Source: Mycteria americana
Lineage: Eukaryota > Chordata > Aves > Ciconiiformes > Ciconiidae
Assembly (NCBI RefSeq): GCF_035582795.1
Contig: NC_134373.1
Coordinates: forward strand, 11,271,501 to 11,335,500
DNA: 64,000 nt
Direction: 5' to 3'
The notes under the pieces are model-generated. The model was not told the DNA's origin and did not search any database. It saw nothing but the letters and a program-made list of their open reading frames with translations. A program made the position numbers and the translations under genes. Shown piece by piece: positions 12,101 through 22,650 of this stretch. The stretch's first letter is position 1. Every line of letters begins with the position of its first letter.

Positions 12101-15100
12101 CAAAGGAAAATTCTCTGAATGGAATATCTTTTAAATACTTAATGCATGCCCCTTGGAAGTCAGTGGAGCACTTGGATCCTCTCTTACCTTGTAAGATTTT
12201 ATTAATAAAAATCTAGTCAGTCTGCATAATTTGTAGCCTCCTATTTGATCTTTCTAGTTCAGAATGTTCTTCAGCATCCTCAGTGGAACATAAGCAGAAG
12301 AGTTACATATTTGTACTTCTAGATGCCTACGAGGATTTTTCCCTTTTATTATGATCCACCAAACTGGAGTAGGATTCAATTAATAAAACATACTCTTAAC
12401 TCCAACTGGCCTATAATATGTAAGTCAGAATATCAGAGCCACTGGTGTAAATGCAAACATGTCAAAACTTGACTGTCTGGTGACAAGTAATTAATTGGTT
12501 TGTATAATTTTAACCAAAATAAATTAATTTTGTGGGGGCAATTTCATAAGATTTTTCCAAGCAGACTATAAGAAAAAAACTACCCTGGCTTCTGCTGCTG
12601 AATTAGCAAAAGGAGTAAAAGCAACATTTACCAAAGAGGAAGCAAACTTGAGGGAAGAAGGCTCATTTTCAAACCTTGAAAGTTGGCTCTATGTACCAAA
12701 GTAAACTGGGGACACAATACTGTTAGCCACTGGTGAATTCTCTTCTTTGGACTTTCAGAAGTCTGGGGATTAAATAACAGTAAAAATCCATGGATGATGG
12801 GACAGACTTTGTTTCAGATGGTTATGCAGGAGAAGAAACACAGCCCTATGGTACTGAGTTCAATCTCAGCTCACACTATAATCAACACTCTTGTACTTAG
12901 TGCCCTGGCAGAGCCTCACTGACAAGGAGAAGTTCCTACATGCACAGGCACCAACATGTCAGCAGATCACAGATATAATCACTGTGTCTTCAGCGGGGGG
13001 AGGAAAGAACTGTGAGAAAAAAACCTGAGGCCAAAAACTGCCTAGAGCCTAAACACTGGCAATGACTTCACTTTTCTATTTAGGACAGAAAGGAAGGTAG
13101 GAAGTCCTATTATGCACATGGAAGGAAAAAAGTCCTTGAGGCTCATTGGTGAAGTCTATGAATTGAAAAGTACTAATTTAACACATGGGTAGTAAGTGGA
13201 ATGATGGCATCTCTTCAAATAAATTCATAAATTAAAAGGTATTTCGCATTCTTAAGGGAACATTTTTGTTGGTTATAAAGAAATTAAGAAAAGTGAAAAC
13301 CTCTGAGTAATACACTGTAATTGGATTCACAGGTTATCACTGAACGCCTGTGTTAAATGAGGAAAATAACATCTACAAAGGTTTTGAGCTTAAAATGAAA
13401 ACTGTTGCAAGTCATTCTCAAAGACAGTTTAGTTCTTGGCAACTCTTCTAAGGGCACATTGATCTCTGCCTGCATAAAAGAGGAGCCTATACTTAGTGCC
13501 TTCAATAAATTGAAGGTTTGGATATTCCAGGAGGGCACGGAGAATATGGGGAAAATGTAGATTTTTAAAATAGATTTTTAAAAAATGCCAGGTATTTCCT
13601 TCTGTACAGTTACTGTACTCAATACAGTGAAAGCTGGGTGAAATGCACTGCATATGGAATACAAGTCGGACTAGGTGAGCCCTTCTGACCTTAAAATGGA
13701 GATATAACTTAACTGAGTTTTATGGGACTCAGTAACATGGGCATCTGGCCAAAACAAGTTTTGTGAGAGTATTCCTTTGCATTATAGTTGTATATTTAAT
13801 GAGACCATACTTTCACTGTATATTAGTATCTGTATCCAATTACTTTCTTTACCAGGTTGTTTCCCATCTGCTTCTTGTTCCTTTTTGCTTCATATTTCTC
13901 TTCCTTCATATCCTTTTCTCCAATTGCTTGTCCTTTCCACTGTACTGTCCCCATCTACTTACTTACTTTCAGTTTTTACTTGCACATTACAATTCATTTC
14001 TCTTCCTGTTTCTTTCCATCATCATCATCATCAGAAAATAGATACTGATAAATGTGGCATTTTGCTGCTTTGCCTGCATTACTAAACATATTTTACCGCT
14101 GGAAGATTGATATAGGTAATAAATAATTTGCTGGTTTGCTAGTGCACCTTTAAAGTATGCATCACTGATAAAAACAGAACAGAGATCTTCTGCATTATTG
14201 GACAAAGCCCTAACTTAAAGAACATTATTATTCTTCTTTACAAAACCAAAAGAACTTGTATTACAAATATGAATACAGCATACTCTTTCAGAGATATATG
14301 TGCCTTTCATCAGTGAGAAATCTGATAGAATGGTTTTGGAAGGCCTTTCTCTCATTCCCCATCTCTGCTTTTGAGAGGCAGACATGTTAGATACTCTGCC
14401 AGTCTTCAAGTTACTCAGTAAGCACATTGGCACCACTGCCATTAAATGGAAGTTCTTTTACAAAACTACAACGCTTCTAAATCCACTCCCACCTTGTTCA
14501 TACATCGGTTAAGTTTCATCTCTGTGGTTTTGTCCTCTGCATTAACTTGTCATGCCATGCCCCAAATTATACATTGAACTGGCTTCCAGTGCACTCTTTC
14601 CAGAGGATGCAGAAGACACAGAAGTGTCTCACAGAACTCACTGATCAAGTTGTGATTTATTATGAAATAATGAAGAAACTGATTGGCATTAGTTTCAAAG
14701 CTTTGAATCAGGCCCTTTGAGAATGGATGAAATTGGATTGTATGATATTATAAGCTAGCAGATTTAAAGAAGAATCCTTTAACTTTGGGTTGTATTACAA
14801 AAGATCCTGAAGATATTTAGTTAAAAAAAAAAAAAATCAAACAGCCATTTCCCTATTTGAGAAGGCAAGAAAAGCAAGGCAGCCATTTTGCAAAGCTGAA
14901 CTATTATGCTCCTAGCCAGCTTCTTCATCTATTTTGTAGTGAATTAATTGTTTATACATGTGACATTCTCACTACAGGATTAAATTCATAATTATTCATT
15001 GTACAGCAATTCAAAGTAGAAACACTCATTGAAAATATGAAGGTTCTAATCAAAACTATTTATAAATAATTGATACTAAAGTAATTTTTCTGTATCAAGA

Positions 15101-16654
15101 ATTTACCAGTGGGAAAAAGGAAACTCTCTAAATTATTTATAACAACAGAACTAACTAGTTAATCAAATAATAATTAATTTGCTTCTTCTGTAACGTTTAT
15201 TGCTGAGAATTAAAGTGCATGGATATTAAGCAGGGTCTTGTTTCATGGCAGTCACAGATTTTATAGTGCATGAGAAACTGTCTTGTCTTTAATTTAAACT
15301 TCCATGGCATCTAACTTGAGCCTGCACAGGATCAGCACTTTTTTTTTGTATGCCTCTATGAAATTACAAAAAGAAAGCCATTTTATTTGGTAAATGAGCA
15401 TTTATTCATCTTAAAGAAAATGGTTGAGGGTACACCTTGTTCATTAGCACAATTACTGACCTAGCCAGAATTAAATGAACTCTGCATTTAAACTAATATG
15501 CCATAAGCAGCAATGAATAAGGGCACCTACACAGCAATTTAAATGCATCCATTTTGGTGGAATGAGTATTATAAAAGAGAGACTTCATTTGTATTAGAAA
15601 TAATTTCCTGCCCAACTCAGCATCTTTATGTTATCTCCTGTGCTTATTTACTTTTCATATCATTACCACTGTAGCTTTGCCAGATCTTTTTTTTAATGAT
15701 AACATCAGTCTCTCTCAGCCAACAATCTTATTTTCCATAATTGCTTCTCATATTAGAACTTTTCGGAAATTAATGGCAATTTGGCACTAGTTGTTGGGGT
15801 GATGCTGAGGACTTTCTAGACACCCAGCACTAAAAATACATTTCCAGTAGAGATAGTGGAATTAGTCCCACTACCAAATGTAGGTTCCGAATTCAGCTGG
15901 TGACGCTGACTAACGCTAAGCCAGCAAGTCCATTCAGGGCACCTCTGAATTCAGTGGAGGTAGAAAGGTTCTGTTCACTATTGTCCTCTGTGCATAATTT
16001 AGTCATTCTTCCTCTCTGGTGAGACACTTGTGTGCTGCTCGTTAGGGTTGATTCTCAATTTTTTTTTTATATCCATATGATGACTCTCTAAAAAATTAGA
16101 TTTCTTGTAAAAAGTAAAGGACAGTGTTGTTAGAATTATATAATGCAGAGAGTAAATCAGGATTTCCTAGAATGGCATTCATAACATTTTTGCACTAAGA
16201 ACTGACTTTTCAGAAAAGAGATCAGTTTAAGGCCAAATAAGGTAGGAAACAGTGACGTTACATTTTTATAACTGTTGTACTCAAAACTGCCTTTTTTCAT
16301 ACTCTGAACAGTTAGAATTCAGTGATGAATGCAATCACTTTTTTTAGAAGTTTAGCTTAACCTGTCATTTACTTTGTGTAAGATGGAAAAATGATCTCTT
16401 CATAGTTGGGATGGGACAGACAAGAGTTATACAACTGCCACAAGAGTAATTGCAGATTTGGAAAGCTGATGATGAAAAGACATTGTAGATGTGGAAAGTA
16501 ACCCTACCATCTTCTCAGGGCTGTGCAAGGCTCAGAGTAGTCCTGAAGGTGGACTGACACACTATATTCATTGTACCTATTTAGCCATCTCCTCTCCTGA
16601 CCCTCCCCAGATCTCCTCCACCTAGAAATATCCATGAAGGCTGTAGTAGGTATC
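9103..16654. other. Non-coding sequence with small repeats
   Basis: No supported gene. A GC- and CpG-richer patch lies at about 10100-10760. It has two copies of CCCCAGAGGTCA (near 10147 and 10181) and a near-perfect short palindrome at 10510-10524 (GAAGGAC, one base, GTCCTTC). The two-strand open frames in that patch do not look like a conserved protein. The stretch 14880-15780 is very AT-rich and repeat-free, which is compatible with but does not prove a conserved non-coding element. An (ATC)n run lies near 14018-14033. Confidence 0.55.
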
Positions 16655-17253
16655 TGTGCTGGTTTTGGCTAGCATAGAGTTAATTTTCTTCACAGTAGCT
16701 AGTATGGGGTTATGTGTTGGATTTGTGCTGGAAACATTGTTGATAATACAGGGATGTTTTCATTATTGCTGAGCAGCGCTTGCACAGAGTCAAGGCCTTT
16801 TCTGCCTCTCACCCCACCCCACCAGCCAGTGGGCTGGGGGGGCACAAGAAGCTGGGAGGGGACACGGGTGGAACAGCTGACCCCAACTGACCAAAGGGCT
16901 ATTCCATACCATATGGCGTCATGCTCAGCATGTAAAGCTGGGGGAAACAGAAGGAAGGGGGGGACATTCGGAGTGATGGCGTTTGTCTTCCCAAGTAACC
17001 ATTACGTGTGATGGAGCCCTGCTTTCCTGGAGATGGCTGAACACCTGCCTGCCCATGGGAAGGAGTGAATGAATTCCTTGTTTTGCTTTGCTTGTGTGAG
17101 CAGCTTCTGCATTACCTATTTGCTATACCTAACTGTCTTTATCTCAGCCCACAAGTTTTCTCACTTTTACCCTTCTGATTCTTCTCCCCACTGCAGGGGA
17201 GTGAGCAAGCGGCTGTGTGGGGCTTAGTTCCTGGCTTGTGTTAAACCATGACA
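16655..17253 (+). mobile_element. Solo LTR of an avian endogenous retrovirus (ERVL-like)
   Basis: This 599-bp element begins TGTGCTGG and ends CCATGACA, giving TG...CA termini with an imperfect short inverted repeat. The flanks are GTATC (16650-16654) and ATATC (17254-17258), a 5-bp target duplication with one mismatch. The interior has a GC-rich C/G-run segment and a decayed TATA-like site (CATGTAAAG, near 16929) followed by G-rich sequence, which sets the plus orientation. No internal retroviral region, primer-binding site or second LTR is present, so it is a solo LTR left by recombination between two LTRs. The 5-bp duplication suggests an ERVL-type element, but the subfamily is from memory and unverified. 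An open frame of 99 codons inside it is not a gene. Confidence 0.85.
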
Positions 17254-20039
17254 ATATCTTATCTGTTCTCTGAATGAGATGCCAACAGGCAAGTTGAAGC
17301 AACTGAACTAGTATGACCAAATATCATTTAATTTTGCATGGCAATGCCTTGAACTCAGTTCTGTCCTCAGTTACATCTGTATAAAACCAGAAGAGTTCCA
17401 CTTACAAGAATCTGACTGAATGCAGAATTTGATTGATTATTTTTTATATCAAGTTAGGAGGAAATGGCACAAATGTGAAGTTCAAAATCAGTGTCTCCCA
17501 ACAATCCTTTCCCCACAGTGTTCCCTTACAAACTTACAGAATCAATATTTATACCCTATTGGGTATAAACTGGAGGCTGGGAACACTGAAGGCTACTGTA
17601 TAAAAGATGGTGAAGAAGGTTCAGCAACTACTTAGAAGCGCTCAGAAACAACACCTACTGAATCAAAATATTATTATGTTATAGTACTGACATGTATGGG
17701 ACACCAACTGGGATATGCACCAGTTCATCTTCCCAAACCTCCCTTGAACCCACATTGTGACTGTACATTCATGGTCAAATGCATCCTGTAGGCAAGCTTG
17801 AGTACCTGCTGCTAAAAATCCACCTATTGCAGCATAGGTTGGTGGGCATGCTGCTCATCATATATTCCATATATTTCCTCTTACAACGTCCACTGTCAGT
17901 ATCAAGAAGAGAAAATATCCCTTCCTGGAGAAGAACTTGGCATCATGTGCTGCAGGGTAGATGAGAGTTCTGGGCAGCTTCAGTTCAGGCTGCTGTTACA
18001 GCAAGGTCCTGAAAAACAGCTGCTGCACATCTAGTATGAAGGATATGCAGACTCATGTTTGGTCCCTGTAATCAATGAAAATGTAGTCTGGGTAGTTCTG
18101 AAAATAGCCAAGTATGTGTGGGAAAGCTGAGACATTAAAACCACCCTTCTTAAATTAATCTGAAAATTAACTTACATTAGCATAAGATCAATCAGATCAA
18201 AATCTAACCCAGAGATCCTCTCTGGGAAGACCTTCTCTATGATTGCACTTCATGTTTAGGTCTGCTGATCTATGCTACAGAAATTGCATAACTGTATTTT
18301 GGGACTTTATCAAGTGATCCAAATTTCATCACAGCTCAGATGTTGATTCTATAAAGTTATTCACATACTTCAGACATGTTGATGAGAAGCCCAAATGCAG
18401 AGGCTAGTGTTCTTAGGCTGTCTATAAACACTGGCGAAGGGTGGGGGCTATTATAGGACATGGTTCAGAATAACATCTAAATTAAGGTTCAAATGGAGCA
18501 GCATGAATATTCCCTCTTCCTTTGTGCCTCCCAAAAATGTAATTTAGATGGCACAGTCCAATATTTAGGGAGGACAAAGACAGTGTTATGTTCTCCCTCA
18601 ACTTTCAGGGATGCTCTAGGTACTAAAATGGCACCCCAAATACAGTAGCATAGGCCTAGAGCCATTTATACCAACCTTATGCTGCTTTTGCACCGGTGGA
18701 ATCCTGCCCTGGCCCCTGCAGTCCTGGAATCTTTCTGAAGTTTATGTTCTGGAGTTAGTGATCTGAAGAGTCCCGAAACAGCGTAACAGCTTCAGAGTGG
18801 TTTAAGGCAGGAACCTCCAGGAGCAGAGTCTCACTGCAAAGAACCTGGTAGGGAACTTCCACGGGCTATAAATGATCCTCACTCCTTTGACAAACAAAAG
18901 TGAAGGTCCAACCAGCTCAGCCACAGAACAGCTCTGCTGTTCATAATTCGGGGAACAGGAAAATGCTCCACTGACAGCATTTTGTAAACTTTGACAAGAT
19001 AAATCTCTACAGTCTCAGTCCTGCTAGCTGCTTCATGTGGTAGACTCCTTGCTAGACTGTACTGTAAGTTTGGTGCTTGGAAAGACAGGGTACTTGCCCT
19101 GAAGGACCCTTTGGAATATGTCACTGACAATGCTCTTGTTAAGTCTGTCTCATTTTATCCAGCATTAAGAGAGGGTCTAATATATTTCATGGCACTGCAG
19201 CTTAATTGCTTGTGTCTTTTTTTCCTCTGACTCTTTCAAAATGAAGAATGTTTTTTCCATACATCCTCACAGGCTATATGCCATTAATGATCATCCAGGC
19301 CACAGTTGTATATTTATTTCTGTGCATGATTTCACACTGTCTCTCTGAAGTCTTTACTTTTAAAGTCATTCAGTCTTCTCTTGAAAATGTGAATAAGAAG
19401 CCAGCTTATTTGTTCCCAAAGATAATCAAATTCTGCAAGAAGTGTCTGTGCTGTTTTTTATACAATACTCTTGCCTCTAAGGACAGAAGTATTTTTTAAA
19501 TCTAAGTGTTAAAGCAAGTCAAAGGCAGGAAGGTGAATCAACTAGGCACTCACATTAGGATGAGATAACTCAGTGCTTTCGTTCTGCAGGATAGCTGTTT
19601 CATGATCTTTTGCTTGCAAAGGGAAACAGCAGTTCTGATTAAACACTATTTTATCGGTGTTCTTTGTAAGCATAAGTCAGTGAAGATGACGGTATGATAT
19701 GGCTGAGTTTTGAAGGCTTGTGCTTAAAAGACATATATCTTTAAGGCTAGTACCTTACGTGGATTCTCTCCTAATTAAGAACACCTGTAGAGGCCTGACC
19801 AGACCCTGTGGTTCGGCAGCAAAACTGCCGAAGGGCTCTGAAAAGGCAGAAACTTTGCGTTGTCTTTTAACCTAAATTATAACAGGGTTCAAGCCTGTGC
19901 CAAGCAGAGTAAAGCTATATAATTTATGAGCTATGAGGGCAGCTCTGGGCCCCTCTGAGGTGATTTTTATCAGTGCAGTAGCATAAACAGTTCTTCTTTA
20001 CTTGAACATTGGGAACAGGGAGCACTGGAAGGCCTGCTG
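17254..20039. other. Non-coding sequence upstream of a candidate promoter
   Basis: No supported gene. The segment 18690-18860 is locally GC-richer but matches no element I can name. A strong hairpin lies at 19812-19832 and is listed separately. Confidence 0.55.
19812..19832. repeat. Perfect 8-bp hairpin (TTCGGCAG / CTGCCGAA)
   Basis: Two perfectly complementary 8-bp arms flank a 5-base CAAAA loop. It lies about 210 bp upstream of the TATA box at 20040. Its role, if any, is unknown; it could be a stem in RNA or chance. Confidence 0.6.
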
Positions 20040-20091
20040 TATAAAGGGGATCCAGCCTGTGCTAGTACCTATGTAGCCCACGGATATTCAG
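20040..20091 (+). promoter_or_regulatory. Candidate TATA promoter with short first exon
   Basis: TATAAAGGGG starts at 20040. Transcription would be expected about 30 bp downstream, near 20070. The sequence then reaches a consensus splice donor, ATTCAG followed by GTAAGCGTG, with the exon ending at 20091, giving a non-coding first exon of roughly 20-25 bases. The TATA box in canonical form, its spacing and the donor together are less likely by chance than any one alone, though each motif is common in 64 kb. The 200 bp upstream is GC-richer than its surroundings. No downstream coding exon could be assigned with confidence. A start codon in good context at about 20128 opens only a 14-codon frame. 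Confidence 0.35.
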
Positions 20092-22387
20092 GTAAGCGTG
20101 TTTGCATTCCTCTTCTTTTTTGAGCGATGGCTGAGGAAGAGGTTACGCTGAGCTCTTCTGCAGCGTGCTAGAGACCGAGCACAGGCCGTATGCTGCATGA
20201 CTCTATGAGGTGCAGTTTGAAGACAACGATTTGGTTTTTGCTGTTAAGTTTTAAGCCTGTTAGAGAGGATCTTTTCTACTTTGTTTGATTCATTGTCTGC
20301 CTTTGTTTTGGAAGGCTCAGTCATGCCAGACCTCACCAGTGGTATAATGGGACTACCCACAGGAATACAAACTGTACTCGTACAGCTGTAATGATGGGTT
20401 TGGGCCCTTGCTTTGTCTGTGTTTTGAAGAAGTCTTATTCCTATGCACAAGCAGGTGTTATTTAAGGACTGGTCCTTGAGTCAAGTGGAAAACTATTAGA
20501 CATAAGCAGAACATACAAAGAATTCTTTTATTTCTTTGTAATATATTATTAATGTAGTTATATATAAACCATAAAAGATGGGTTTGGTTTATAATAAACT
20601 CAAAATGACTGTATAGAACAGAACTCAATGTATTAAATCTTTTTCTGTCAGGGCTTGAGGGGCTTTGGGAGACTTAAATAATCAGCTATTACTGCAGCTA
20701 CATGTTCTTTTCAGCAAATAGTAGGCAAGAGGTGAGAATAGCCTAAAAATATCAGCTAACTGGAAACAGAACTAAGGCAATGTCCAGTTGACCCACCTCC
20801 GGAAACAACAGATAGGCTCCAGGAGCATGTGGCTTCTGTTTCTGACTCAGAAGGTTGGGGTTTTGTGGTGCAGAGGTTTTTGGGGGGGTTGGGGGGGCAT
20901 GTTTGGTTTTTTAAACTGTCATTTTACTCTAATCATTATAGGCAAAGGGACACCTTGAAAATCTTAGCGCTTGTTGTTGTTGCATTTATTTCTAGTAGCT
21001 TTTGCTCCTTCGTTTGCATCTCCTGCAAATGAAGTTTACAGAACAGTGAAAACTTTGAAGTCTTGTGTTGTTCAAAAGTGCATCTTTAAGTACATATAGT
21101 TAAAAGGCATGTACTTTTATCTGAACAACAGGATAATCTTGAGAAATTTTTCTTGATACTAGCCGTTACTGGGATATTGATTTTCCTTGGGCATCCTGTT
21201 CTGAAAATTTACTTCTGGCCTACCTTCTTCATATAGTCACATAAAATGTGTGGCACATGCACCACTATGAGATATGAGTTCAACTTTTTATCCCCAATGT
21301 TTGCTTTAGGAGGAGAAGGGAAAATCTGTTCTGAAGTAATAGATCCTGGGCTTTACTCAGTGCTTTCCTTGTTCAAGGTTTTCCAATTTGTTGTGTATCT
21401 GATGAAGCAAAAGAATGGAACCAGTTCTCAGACAGTGTAAGCACAGTGTATCGACGGGCTGTTAAGATGCGTAGATGTATAGATGCACTTAGAAACTGTG
21501 TTTCTTGAAAAGGGGCTAACTTGATGTATTATTCCTCCCTCTGTAATCAGTCTCTTTCTGTTTCCCTGCCCACTTCCCACATCACTTTGATCCTCTCCCT
21601 CCTGACACCAGAAAGTCAAGAACTTACTTTGCTGTCTCTTTGCAGATGGGTAAGAACAGTACCACTGATGGATAGGTCTAGACCTGTAAGTGGGATTACA
21701 TGCTTTACTTGAGTCCCTGTACCAGATGTGAATTCTAAAATGTATGTTGAATTCAAGACTTCCTAATGGTGTACTTACAGTCCATAACATCTTTATTTAG
21801 CAAATGTAAGAATGATCTGTTCTGTGTTGTTTGCAAGAGCAATACATGCAGATATGCTGGAGCCCCAGGAAAGTCAGAGGAAACCCACCTTATTGAAGTA
21901 GGAAGTGGCTCCTTATTCTTACTGCAATAAAGGCTGCATGTTAATTTTGGCAGAGCTTGGTTTAGGTGACTTTATAAAAGGCCACTTTGCCAGCTCCTGT
22001 TGTTCTGTATTGTGGTAGTCAACTTGTAGTAGCAGTCAGAGCTTTCCAGTCATGTCAGTACTGCCCCAGAAAAGTCTGTGCCATCTTGGTTAGGAATAGA
22101 ATTCAGGCAAATTACCTGACCTTAAAACAGCCTTGAAGATCTCCTAACAAGTTTTGGATAATACTTTACGGGAGGTCTGTTTAATCGGGGTATAGTTCAA
22201 ATATTCTTTAAGACAACACTTTGGGACATCAACTTTGCTAATGTGTATAGATGTGAAAACCTCCTGAAACTTCTGAAAGTTCCACCAACACATTATTTCA
22301 GTGTAAGGAACCAGTTTTCAAGCAGTGTAAATAAGCACAATTCCACTAATTGCAGCCTAATGCTGGGAATCTACATTCTAGCTTCAG
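20092..22387. other. Non-coding sequence with one microexon-like segment
   Basis: No supported gene. A G-rich run at 20882-20897 (two runs of seven G) could form a quadruplex. A 40-nt segment at 21646-21685 lies between a strong acceptor (CTGTCTCTTTGCAG) and a donor (GTAAGTGG) and is open in one frame; it is not called as an exon without expression evidence. A minus-strand open frame at 21428-21790 (120 codons) has no recognisable motif and is probably chance. Confidence 0.5.
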
Positions 22388-22650
22388 TGGTGCACAAGCA
22401 AGGTCAGCTAGAGCAGGTTGCCCAGGACCATGTCTGGATGGCTTTTGAGTATCTCCACAGATGGAAACTCCACAACCTCTCTGGAAAACCTGTTCCACTG
22501 TTTGACCACACTCGCATTTAAAAAAAAAAATGTAATAATAAAGTGTTCTCTTGCGTTCAGATTTAATTTCCTATTTTTTAATTTGTGCCTATTGTCCTGT
22601 CACTGGGCACCACTGCAAAGAACCTGGTTCTGTCTTCTTTACAGCTTGTT
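22388..22650 (-). mobile_element. Old CR1 LINE fragment, 3' end
   Basis: The plus strand reads as the complement of the 3' part of a CR1 retrotransposon. It includes AGCAGGTTGCCCAGGACCAT, TCTCCACAGATGGAAACTCC, ACAACCTCTCTGG and TTGTCCTGTCACTGGGCACC. The copy is diverged, has an internal A-run and carries no usable reading frame, so it is an old 5'-truncated insertion. The right border is uncertain; a piece near 22765-22795 may also belong to it. It appears to be a different, older subfamily than the copies at 31 and 33.5 kb. Confidence 0.8.

Noticed and set aside
16712..17011. Open frame of 99 codons
   Set aside because: Lies wholly inside the solo LTR and resembles no viral or host protein.
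20128..20172. ATG in good context (MAEEEV...) just after the candidate promoter
   Set aside because: Stops after 14 codons with no donor in frame. The intron from 20091 would be too short to use an acceptor right before it.
21428..21790. Minus-strand open frame of 120 codons
   Set aside because: Compositionally unremarkable, with no motif or splice support.
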